Below are positions 1 through 5,621 of a DNA stretch of 5,857 bases, piece after piece (positions within the stretch are counted from its first letter, which is position 1; every line of letters begins with the position of its first letter). Location of the stretch: NCBI GenBank assembly GCA_900319885.1, contig ONQH01000015.1, positions 1 to 5,857 on the forward strand, in the 5' to 3' direction. A program made the translations under genes and the position numbers. Under the pieces are notes generated by a model, which saw only the letters and a list, made by a program, of their open reading frames with translations, had not been told where the DNA came from and searched no databases. Origin of the DNA: Candidatus Avelusimicrobium ruminicola (GTDB taxonomy: Bacteria > Elusimicrobiota > Elusimicrobia > Elusimicrobiales > Elusimicrobiaceae).

Positions 1-15
1 TTTTAAATAAAATAT

Positions 16-885
16 ATGAAAAAATTTCTATTGCTTCTAGTAATGCTAGGGATGTGTTCCCTGATGGTTTCCGCCGGCTCGGTTACCGGCGCAGCAGAAT
101 ATGCGGGTTCCAATGCGTTTAATCAAGTAAAAGCGCGCGTGCTATGGCAACCCTCCTTAAATTTTACGGCGGGTGTAGAAGGAAAATGGGCCAAAGAGGA
201 TGCCTTCAAAGACCCTATTTATGAAGTAAAACTTCCGCTTGCACTTGAAACAGATTTACTCTCTTTGCACGTCACTCCGTTTTATTATTTCAAAAATAAA
301 AGTGATGACAAAGAATATAATGCTTTTGGCGTATCGGGCAAGTTAATCGTAGCGTTGGAAGATGATTCCTTAAACGAACTTTACTCGCACGCCTTTTTAG
401 GGGCGGCGTTTGCCCGTCAACAAGGAACCTTGTGGAAGGAAGGGCAAGCCGCGTCCGATCAATATTATTCGCAAGCGGCCTATACCTTGGGCTTACATAA
501 AAATTTCTTCCGCGCTTTTAGTTTTGAAGCGATAGGGACTGCCTTCCAATATCCGGACGGTATTACCGGGGTGCAGGCTTGGCGCGGAATTTTGGACCAA
601 CAAGATTTGGTTTTCTTGCAGAGTTATGACATCGTGCACGAACTGCCTAAATATACGGTGGGCGGGCGTTTAACCCGTATGTGGGTGGACCGCCTGGCCA
701 CGATTTATTTGAGTTACCGTTTTGGCGAGTTTTACACAGCCGATCCGGAACATTCCTTTGTGGTGGGCAATTCGTTTGTGCTGGCCGAACGTTTGATGGT
801 TGACCTGGCGTATAACCACTTGCGCACGGTACATAACGATAACAAACGGGATATTTTCTACGCGCAGTTAAAATTTACGTTTTAA
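16..885 (+). CDS. Predicted outer-membrane beta-barrel protein, unknown function
   Basis: This 289-residue protein is not one I recognise. It starts with a clear Sec signal peptide: Lys2-Lys3, a hydrophobic core at residues 4-18, and a likely signal peptidase I site after V-S-A at residue 20. The Cys at 14 lies in LGMC, which is a poor lipobox because Met precedes the Cys, so a lipoprotein is unlikely. The mature part has many alternating polar/hydrophobic stretches rich in Tyr, Phe and Trp (for example residues 38-58, 68-92, 104-114, 155-176, 212-236, 255-270) and ends in K-F-T-F. A C-terminal Phe is typical of outer-membrane barrels recognised by the BAM machinery. Length and strand pattern would fit a barrel of about 10-14 strands. 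The start lies only 15 bases into the window and no Shine-Dalgarno is visible in the A/T-rich bases before it. It is followed after 9 bases by the histidine kinase gene, so it is probably co-transcribed. The barrel is inferred from pattern; function and ligand are unknown. Confidence 0.72.
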   Translation: MKKFLLLLVMLGMCSLMVSAGSVTGAAEYAGSNAFNQVKARVLWQPSLNFTAGVEGKWAKEDAFKDPIYEVKLPLALETDLLSLHVTPFYYFKNKSDDKEYNAFGVSGKLIVALEDDSLNELYSHAFLGAAFARQQGTLWKEGQAASDQYYSQAAYTLGLHKNFFRAFSFEAIGTAFQYPDGITGVQAWRGILDQQDLVFLQSYDIVHELPKYTVGGRLTRMWVDRLATIYLSYRFGEFYTADPEHSFVVGNSFVLAERLMVDLAYNHLRTVHNDNKRDIFYAQLKFTF

Positions 886-894
886 GGGTGTAAT

Positions 895-1629
895 ATGACG
901 GATAATGAAGCGTTGTCGGCAAAGGCACTTTCGTTAATTTCACACAAATTGCGTACGCCGCTTTCCATTATCAATGGGTATTCGGAGGCGGTATTGTCGC
1001 AAGCGGAGAAGGAAAATTTTTCCCCGTTTACTACCAAAGCCTTAGAAGAAATTAACAAACAGGGAAGCCGTATGTCCTCCTTGGTGGATAAACTGATGGC
1101 GTTTAATCAGGTAATCACCGCGGATGCCCAACATATAGAAAAACAAAGCCTGCCCCTAAAAGAATTGATTAAAGAGTGTGCCTCTAAAGTGATTGCACAG
1201 GACGAAGGCCCTTTGCCTACGCAACAGGGAAAAGGCGTTAAAAGGGGAACCTTTGTAGAGATAGATTGCTCCATACAACTGACCCTGCAGGCCAACGAAA
1301 ATATGCTGCGTTTAGCGGTATGCGAACTGTTGGAAAACGCCATTAAATTTAATAATAAGATGGAAAAAATTATCAAAGTGCAAGTGGCCCACCACGGCGA
1401 CAGTATTTCTATTTCCGTGCGCGATTACGGGGTAGGGATTCGCCCCCAAGATGTAGGGCAAATTTTTGAGCCTTTTTATCAGGTAGATGATTACTTTACC
1501 GGACAAGTCAGCGGCTGGGGATTGGGGTTGCCCATGGTGCAACGCATTGCCAGCCTACACCATGGTTCCGTCAGTGTCGTGTCGGACCGGGGCCTGGGTT
1601 CTATTTTTACGTTATCATTTCCGTTATGA
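895..1629 (+). CDS. Cytosolic sensor-less histidine kinase (HisKA + HATPase_c)
   Basis: The 244-residue protein consists almost only of the transmitter core of a two-component kinase. The H-box is S-H-K-L-R-T-P-L with the phospho-accepting His17, and the dimerisation helices cover about residues 8-75. The ATP-binding domain covers about 130-244, with N-box E-L-L-E-N-A (Asn148), G1 box D-Y-G-V-G-I (Asp177), F-box F-E-P-F-Y (191-195) and G2 box G-W-G-L-G-L (207-212). There is no signal peptide, membrane segment, PAS, GAF or HAMP region, so it should be soluble and sense through a partner or an internal signal. The residue after the His is Lys18, where most HisKA kinases have Glu or Asp; this acidic residue helps autophosphorylation, so activity may be altered. 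No response regulator gene lies in the window. A partial Shine-Dalgarno (AAGGGTG) precedes the ATG. Its stop overlaps the next start as ATGA. The family call is firm; the signal and partner are unknown. Confidence 0.93.
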   Translation: MTDNEALSAKALSLISHKLRTPLSIINGYSEAVLSQAEKENFSPFTTKALEEINKQGSRMSSLVDKLMAFNQVITADAQHIEKQSLPLKELIKECASKVIAQDEGPLPTQQGKGVKRGTFVEIDCSIQLTLQANENMLRLAVCELLENAIKFNNKMEKIIKVQVAHHGDSISISVRDYGVGIRPQDVGQIFEPFYQVDDYFTGQVSGWGLGLPMVQRIASLHHGSVSVVSDRGLGSIFTLSFPL

Positions 1630-2147
1630 CGCCTGAAGAATTAGTAGAAAAAACCTCTGTCCAAAGTGAGGCACTGCGTATTTTTGTGCAGCAGCAAACT
1701 ACGCGCCTGGCCGATTTTGGCAGACGCCTGCAGCAAATTGTGCAACAACTGCGCAAAAATATAGAAGTGCGCGATACAAATTTTGCCGAAGAATTTAATC
1801 AGTTTGTGCGGGATTTGCGCGATACGTTAGATAAGCGCGAACCTGTCTGGACGGAACTACGCGCTCAAATCCGTCAAATACCCAGCAAAAGTTGGACGGG
1901 GGATTTGGCCCTTAGCGCAAAGGGCTTAAACAGCCGCGCCAAGGTGCTTAGCCGCGCAAGTGATGAATTTGGCACCGAGTATGACCGCTTTCGTAAAGAT
2001 TATAAAAGTTTTACAGCGGCTAAACTCAATGTGTGGCTACTGACAGCCTGCCAGGCAGATATACAAAATTTGACGGGAAAAATAGTGTTTATAGCGCGGG
2101 AAATATCCCGCAAAACCGACCAACACAGGAGCCCTTATGCAAAATAA
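1626..2147 (+). CDS. Hypothetical helical (coiled-coil-like) protein
   Basis: I do not recognise this 173-residue protein. It is strongly polar and charged, with long predicted helices rich in Gln, Arg, Glu, Asp and Leu: residues 3-48 (including Q-Q-Q near 22-24 and L-Q-Q-I-V-Q-Q-L at 35-42), 50-84, and 95-130. A more hydrophobic stretch at 131-158 contains W-L-L-T-A-C and K-I-V-F-I-A, but it is broken by polar residues and is not a convincing membrane segment. There is no signal peptide and no known catalytic motif that I can see. It starts inside the stop of the kinase gene (ATGA), and no Shine-Dalgarno precedes it, which suggests translation by reinitiation coupled to the kinase. It overlaps the AI-2E family gene by 11 bases. 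Tight coupling suggests a stoichiometric partner or adaptor of the kinase or of the membrane protein, but this is inference from position only. Codon use resembles its neighbours, and the reading frame is intact. Confidence 0.8.
   Translation: MTPEELVEKTSVQSEALRIFVQQQTTRLADFGRRLQQIVQQLRKNIEVRDTNFAEEFNQFVRDLRDTLDKREPVWTELRAQIRQIPSKSWTGDLALSAKGLNSRAKVLSRASDEFGTEYDRFRKDYKSFTAAKLNVWLLTACQADIQNLTGKIVFIAREISRKTDQHRSPYAK
2127..2131 (+). promoter_or_regulatory. Shine-Dalgarno site for the AI-2E family gene
   Basis: AGGAG lies five bases before the ATG at 2137 and within the end of the preceding coding region. It supports this start even though the two reading frames overlap by 11 bases, and shows that the gene has its own ribosome entry rather than relying only on coupling. 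Confidence 0.75.
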
Positions 2148-3153
2148 ACCTTTGTATTATTTTTCTAAGACAAGTACCGTGTGCCTTATTATTATTGCGG
2201 CGGGAGTATTGGCTTCCTTCCTGGTGTATACCAAGGCCCTGATGATCCCGTTGATTATTTCCATTTTTCTTTACACCATTTTAGCGCAAATGACGTTGTT
2301 TTTGCGGCACAAGTTTTCGTTCCCTAAATGGTTGGCTTTAACGGTGGCTATCTTGCTGTTTGTGGCGTGTTTTGTGGGCGTAATTATGTTTACGATAAAT
2401 TCCGTGGAACAATTTTTGAAAGGCTCCGAACTGTACCGCCAAAATTTAATTGCCACCGTATCCGACCTGTTAAACAGTGCCCAGGAACATGGCATCCCGG
2501 TAGATAAAAATGTCATTGTGGCGTATTTGCACGATCTCCCTGTTTTTAACTGGGTGCGTAACGTAGGCGGAAAATTATTTAGTATTTCTTCTAACTTTAC
2601 GCTTATTATTTTGTTTATGACGTTCTTTTTATTCGGCAGCAAAAAAACTCCGCCGATTACCAACCCGGCTATTAAAGAAATGTTGTCTAATGTGTCTGTT
2701 TATTTGTCCGTCAAATTGATGGCCTCTATTGTGACCGCCATTTTAGCCGCTATCGTTTTATTTGCTTTTCACGTTAAATTGGCGGCTGTCTTTGCGCTGT
2801 TTGCGTTTCTGTTAAATTTTATTCCCAGTGTAGGGTCCATTGTGGCCGTGCTTTTGCCTATTCCGATTTTGTTTTTACAATTTGGCTTGGGCCCCAACTT
2901 CTTTGTAGTGTTAGGCTTGCTCAGTGCCATTGAGTTTACCATCGGCAATTTGGTAGAACCCCGTTTCTTGGGAGAGGGGATGGATTTGCATCCGGCGGCT
3001 GTGGTAGCCTCCCTTATTTTCTGGACGCTCTTGTGGGGCGCACCCGGCGCGTTCTTGTCTGTACCGATTACCGCTTCTATTAAAATTGTGCTGAGCAAAA
3101 TTAAACTTACTCGCCCCGTGGCAGAATTTTTAGCCGGTCGTTTGCCACAGTAG
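2137..3153 (+). CDS. AI-2E family (PerM-like) transporter
   Basis: This 338-residue multi-pass inner-membrane protein has the length and layout of the AI-2E/PerM family. Hydrophobic segments lie at about residues 13-32, 34-56, 65-87, 150-167, 192-212, 214-230, 233-249, 254-270 and 290-318. A soluble, mostly helical part (about 90-145) separates the third and fourth, as is usual in the family. Conserved motifs are visible: L-N-F-I-P-S-V-G-S (226-234), G-N-L-V-E-P-R-F-L-G (270-279), L-H-P-A-A-V-V (284-290), and W-G-A-P-G-A-F-L-S-V-P (300-310). Members have been linked to autoinducer-2 export (TqsA) or to sodium/proton antiport and other solutes, so substrate cannot be assigned from sequence. 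It is the last gene of the plus-strand run, with its own AGGAG site, and overlaps the preceding helical protein gene by 11 bases. Its stop is only 13 bases from the convergent glycosidase stop. The family is clear; autoinducer transport here is not established. Confidence 0.93.
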   Translation: MQNKPLYYFSKTSTVCLIIIAAGVLASFLVYTKALMIPLIISIFLYTILAQMTLFLRHKFSFPKWLALTVAILLFVACFVGVIMFTINSVEQFLKGSELYRQNLIATVSDLLNSAQEHGIPVDKNVIVAYLHDLPVFNWVRNVGGKLFSISSNFTLIILFMTFFLFGSKKTPPITNPAIKEMLSNVSVYLSVKLMASIVTAILAAIVLFAFHVKLAAVFALFAFLLNFIPSVGSIVAVLLPIPILFLQFGLGPNFFVVLGLLSAIEFTIGNLVEPRFLGEGMDLHPAAVVASLIFWTLLWGAPGAFLSVPITASIKIVLSKIKLTRPVAEFLAGRLPQ

Positions 3154-3166
3154 GTTTCTACCGCAA

Positions 3167-5527
3167 TTACAAAGCAATTTTAAGTTTGCGTGCTAACGCG
3201 CGTAAAATGTCTTTCTTTTTGGCTTCTTCGCCCAGGGCACGTAACCCGAAGTAGACAAACTCCTGCGCTTTAATGGTGTTGGGAACAAAGCCGAAAATTT
3301 CGGTATAGTTCAAAAATTCTACCAGTTTATGGGCGGCTATTTTATCGGCCGGGTTGCGCGCAAAAGCAAAGGATAAGAAGGTTAATTTTTCCGTAACCGC
3401 ATCCGCTACTTTCCCGCGGGAAACATCCAACCCCAGCGTTTTTACATCTTCCATCAGTTCTTCTACTTCAGCCACATTTACGGTGGCCGCGCGGAACTGC
3501 TCTACCAGGTCTTGGGTGAGGACGTAGTCCGCCAAATGTAGGAAAGTGGCAGGGATGGGGGTTCCCAGTAATTGTAATCCGCGTACAATGGGATATTGTT
3601 TCTCAAACAATTCATCATAAGCGTTAGAAGACTCGTTATCTAATTGTTTGAGGACCTGATTGACCACCTTGCGTCGTACATCCATAAACATACTGCTAAG
3701 GGGAATTTCGGTAATGAATTGTTGGTGCATTAGGGACGAACAATCCTCGTATTTTTTGGCTTCAAACAATTTTTTTAATTGTTCAAAAATGCTATCCGGT
3801 TGATCGGTCCCGGCCATACATAATAGTTGAGAAAACCCTTTACGAAGCACCGCAAACGGAATATTTTTCTCCTCTAGGGTGACGCGGGATTTTAGCGCAA
3901 TACGCCCATAAACCAGTTGTATATTGCCCGCGGCTAATTTGGTGGGTTCGTAATATAATACGTCGCAGGCGTAAGCATGTTGCGGGTTTTCGGTTTCGTC
4001 GGCCAGCAGGGTGACAATATGCGACAGCGCCATTTTCTCTAAACTGGCGGCTTGCGGTTTTACATAACGTTCATACGCCACCGCCCCGTTTTTTATTTCG
4101 GGCAAGTTGCTGGGGGCCTTTTCCATGCGCTTTATAAATTCCGGTTCCAAATCAACCCCGCTTAATGTTTTGTTCAGTTCCATGGCGCGGCAGGCATATT
4201 GCATAATTTGTACGGTTTCTAGACCACTTACTTCGTCAAAGAACCACCCGCAAGAAGTGTACATAAGCATAGCCATGCGCTGCATTTCCAGCAGCATCAG
4301 TGCGGTGGGGCGGTCGCGCCAGGCTTTTTCGGTCGCGTGCCGCAAGAAAAATTTATGTTGGGCATCCAGCGAACGGTCTAAAATAAGTTCAATATAATCG
4401 TTACGGGCGCTCCATACGTTTTTGAAATATTCTCCGCCGATCCGTTCAAATGTGTGGATCATTTCGTCGCGGATAAAATCCAAGGCTTCCCGTAATGGGG
4501 CGCGCCACTTTTGGTGCCACCCTGCATGCATGCCCGAGTTGCACCCACAATTTGCCCGCCAACGTTCCACCCCGTGAAAACAACTCCACGACGAGTTTTC
4601 ATGAATTTGGGCTTCATATTGCGGCGGGTTTTTGGCTAAAAATTCGCCATACACGGTTAACTGCACGTCCGGTTTTTCCTGAACGGTTTTTAAGCAATAG
4701 GCCAGGGCCATTTCGGCAAATTTTTGATGGTGCCCATAGGTTTCCCCATCGGTGGCAATATGCATCAGTTGCGGCTCTTCCGTGTTATTATAGGTACTAA
4801 GTAGTCTACCGGCAAATTTCTCGCCGGAAGAAAGCGTGTCCGAGAACGCAATCCCCTGTGAAATAGGCCCGTCATAAAAGAATAAAGTAATTTTTTGGCC
4901 GCTGGGTAAATTGCATTGATAAGGGCGTTTGGGGTCTACACCGGCGCCGATTTCTTGCCATTTTTCTTCGCCGATTTTGCGCACCCGCGCGCATTGGCCC
5001 GGGGCCAAAATTACATACTTCATGCCATTAGCGGCCAGCACTTCTAACGTTTCGGTATTGCAGGCGGTTTCCGCTAACCAAAGGGCTTCGGGTTTGCGGC
5101 CGAAACGTTTTTCAAAATCGTAAATACCCCATTTAACTTGCGTTTCTTTATCGTGTGCGTTGGCGAGGGGCAAAATCATGTGGTTATAGGCTTGGGCAAT
5201 CGCACTGCCGTGGCCGGAAAAATGTGCCTGGCTTTGTTTATCGGCTTCCAAAATGGCTTGGTATACTTCCGGTTCTTTGGCTTCCATCCACGACAGTAAC
5301 GTGGGGCCAAAGTTAAAACTGATGTGAGAATAGTTGTTTACCAAATCGGTTAGTTCTTTGTTTCCGTTTAATACGCGGGCCAGAGCATTGGGGGAATAGC
5401 ACTCCGCGCAAATGCGGGCGTTCCAGTCGTGATAAGGGTGTGCGCTTTCCTGTAGTTCAATTTCTTCTAACCACGCATTTTCGCGCGGGGGTTGATAAAA
5501 GTGTCCATGGATACAAAGGTATTTCAT
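3167..5527 (-). CDS. Glycoside hydrolase family 57 protein with DUF3536
   Basis: With the ATG at 5527 this is a 786-residue cytosolic protein. The N-terminal GH57 domain (about 1-300) shows the family motifs: H-G-H-F-Y-Q-P-P at 7-14, G-H-G-S-A-I at 105-110, W-L-A-E-T at 150-154 with Glu153 in the position of the catalytic nucleophile, and H-I-A-T-D-G-E-T-Y-G-H-H at 256-267 with Asp260 in the acid/base position. The following region (about 305-590) fits DUF3536, beginning with a Cys/Trp-rich block S-W-S-C-F-H-G-V-E-R-W at 313-323 and C-G-C at 327-329. The final ~195 residues are helical. GH57 enzymes act with retention on alpha-glucans (amylase, 4-alpha-glucanotransferase, branching activities), so a role in glycogen or maltodextrin metabolism is likely, but activity of the DUF3536 subgroup is not known to me. 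There is no signal peptide. A TTG at 5539 could add four residues (M-A-N-F), but ATG gives M-K-Y-L-C-I-H-G, the usual family start. Neither start has a good Shine-Dalgarno. Confidence 0.93.
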   Translation of the reverse strand: MKYLCIHGHFYQPPRENAWLEEIELQESAHPYHDWNARICAECYSPNALARVLNGNKELTDLVNNYSHISFNFGPTLLSWMEAKEPEVYQAILEADKQSQAHFSGHGSAIAQAYNHMILPLANAHDKETQVKWGIYDFEKRFGRKPEALWLAETACNTETLEVLAANGMKYVILAPGQCARVRKIGEEKWQEIGAGVDPKRPYQCNLPSGQKITLFFYDGPISQGIAFSDTLSSGEKFAGRLLSTYNNTEEPQLMHIATDGETYGHHQKFAEMALAYCLKTVQEKPDVQLTVYGEFLAKNPPQYEAQIHENSSWSCFHGVERWRANCGCNSGMHAGWHQKWRAPLREALDFIRDEMIHTFERIGGEYFKNVWSARNDYIELILDRSLDAQHKFFLRHATEKAWRDRPTALMLLEMQRMAMLMYTSCGWFFDEVSGLETVQIMQYACRAMELNKTLSGVDLEPEFIKRMEKAPSNLPEIKNGAVAYERYVKPQAASLEKMALSHIVTLLADETENPQHAYACDVLYYEPTKLAAGNIQLVYGRIALKSRVTLEEKNIPFAVLRKGFSQLLCMAGTDQPDSIFEQLKKLFEAKKYEDCSSLMHQQFITEIPLSSMFMDVRRKVVNQVLKQLDNESSNAYDELFEKQYPIVRGLQLLGTPIPATFLHLADYVLTQDLVEQFRAATVNVAEVEELMEDVKTLGLDVSRGKVADAVTEKLTFLSFAFARNPADKIAAHKLVEFLNYTEIFGFVPNTIKAQEFVYFGLRALGEEAKKKDILRALARKLKIAL

Positions 5528-5543
5528 AAAATTCGCCAAATAA

Positions 5544-5552
5544 TGCTACAAT
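5544..5552 (+). promoter_or_regulatory. Candidate extended -10 element for the PIN-PhoH gene
   Basis: TGCTACAAT matches an extended -10 (TGnTAnAAT) on the plus strand. The -35 region is poor (TTTCAT at 5522-5527, spacing 19), which extended -10 promoters can tolerate. Transcription would begin near 5559, giving a leader of about 63 bases whose first bases form the hairpin at 5559-5577. It is a prediction from consensus only and competes with the TATAAT at 5589. Confidence 0.35.
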
Positions 5553-5558
5553 GAGAAC

Positions 5559-5577
5559 AAGGGAATACTTTCCCCTT
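5559..5577. repeat. Imperfect inverted repeat (AAGGGAA / TTCCCCTT)
   Basis: Seven bases at 5559-5565 pair with 5570-5577, with a four-base loop TACT and one bulged C. No T-run follows on the plus strand, and on the minus strand only TTGTTC follows, so it is not a convincing terminator. It sits between the candidate start sites and could be an operator half-site pair or a 5'-end stabilising hairpin. It could also be chance. Confidence 0.4.
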
Positions 5578-5581
5578 ATTG

Positions 5582-5611
5582 ATTATACTATAATTATTTC
5601 TAAAATGCCCA
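5582..5611 (-). promoter_or_regulatory. Candidate promoter for the GH57/DUF3536 gene
   Basis: Read on the minus strand, TGGGCA (5611-5606) lies 18 bases before a perfect TATAAT (5587-5582). The -35 matches TTGACA at four of six positions. Transcription would begin near 5575, giving a leader of roughly 48 bases to the ATG at 5527. The -10 shares its palindrome with the plus-strand TATAAT. Support is by consensus and position only. Confidence 0.45.
5589..5594 (+). promoter_or_regulatory. Candidate -10 (TATAAT) for the PIN-PhoH gene
   Basis: A perfect TATAAT on the plus strand would start transcription near 5601, about 20 bases before the ATG at 5622 and just before the Shine-Dalgarno. No good -35 is seen at the expected distance (TACTTT at 5566-5571, spacing 17). 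It forms the right half of the palindrome ATTATA-C-TATAAT. Confidence 0.45.
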
Positions 5612-5612
5612 T

Positions 5613-5617
5613 GGAGG
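5613..5617 (+). promoter_or_regulatory. Shine-Dalgarno site for the PIN-PhoH gene
   Basis: GGAGG lies four bases before the ATG at 5622, a strong match at slightly short spacing. It fixes the start of the PIN-domain gene. Confidence 0.8.
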
Positions 5618-5621
5618 CTAT

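Larger units (their letters stand above)
5528..5621. promoter_or_regulatory. Divergent intergenic promoter region
   Basis: This 94-base A/T-rich gap is the only intergenic space of note and separates the minus-strand glycosidase from the plus-strand PIN gene. It contains a symmetric -10 palindrome at 5582-5594, a second possible plus-strand extended -10 at 5544-5552, a short imperfect hairpin at 5559-5577, and the Shine-Dalgarno of the downstream gene. Both flanking genes start here and diverge, so promoters for both must lie in it or in the adjoining coding ends. I see no riboswitch or small RNA gene. Confidence 0.75.

Noticed and set aside
5..15. TAAAAT just before the first gene as a promoter
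   Set aside because: It is only a few bases from the start codon, the window has no room to show a -35, and A/T-rich sequence gives such matches often.
16..75. Lipoprotein signal at Cys14 of the barrel protein
   Set aside because: The sequence L-G-M-C has Met at the -1 position instead of Gly, Ala or Ser, and a good signal peptidase I site follows at V-S-A.
1107..1542. Minus-strand open frames of 89 and 76 codons opposite the kinase
   Set aside because: They lie antisense inside a firmly identified kinase gene, have no Shine-Dalgarno or protein features, and are explained by the codon use of the real gene.
2033..2242. Plus-strand open frame of 69 codons across the junction of the helical protein and AI-2E genes
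   Set aside because: It overlaps two better-supported genes in another frame and has no ribosome site.
2271..3098. Minus-strand open frames of 130 and 109 codons opposite the AI-2E family gene
   Set aside because: They are antisense shadows of a gene with clear family motifs; their translations show no domain and have a compositional pattern expected from reversed hydrophobic codons.
3118..3148. Inverted repeat GTGGCA / TGCCAC at the end of the AI-2E gene
   Set aside because: It is only six base pairs with a 19-base loop, lies in coding sequence, and no T-run follows on either strand, so it is not a terminator.
3150..3161. GTAG-GTTT-CTAC mini-hairpin in the convergent gap
   Set aside because: A four-base-pair stem without a T-run is too weak to call a terminator.
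4107..5123. Plus-strand open frames of 96, 101 and 64 codons opposite the glycosidase
   Set aside because: They are antisense to conserved GH57/DUF3536 coding sequence, including catalytic motifs, and have no supporting signals.
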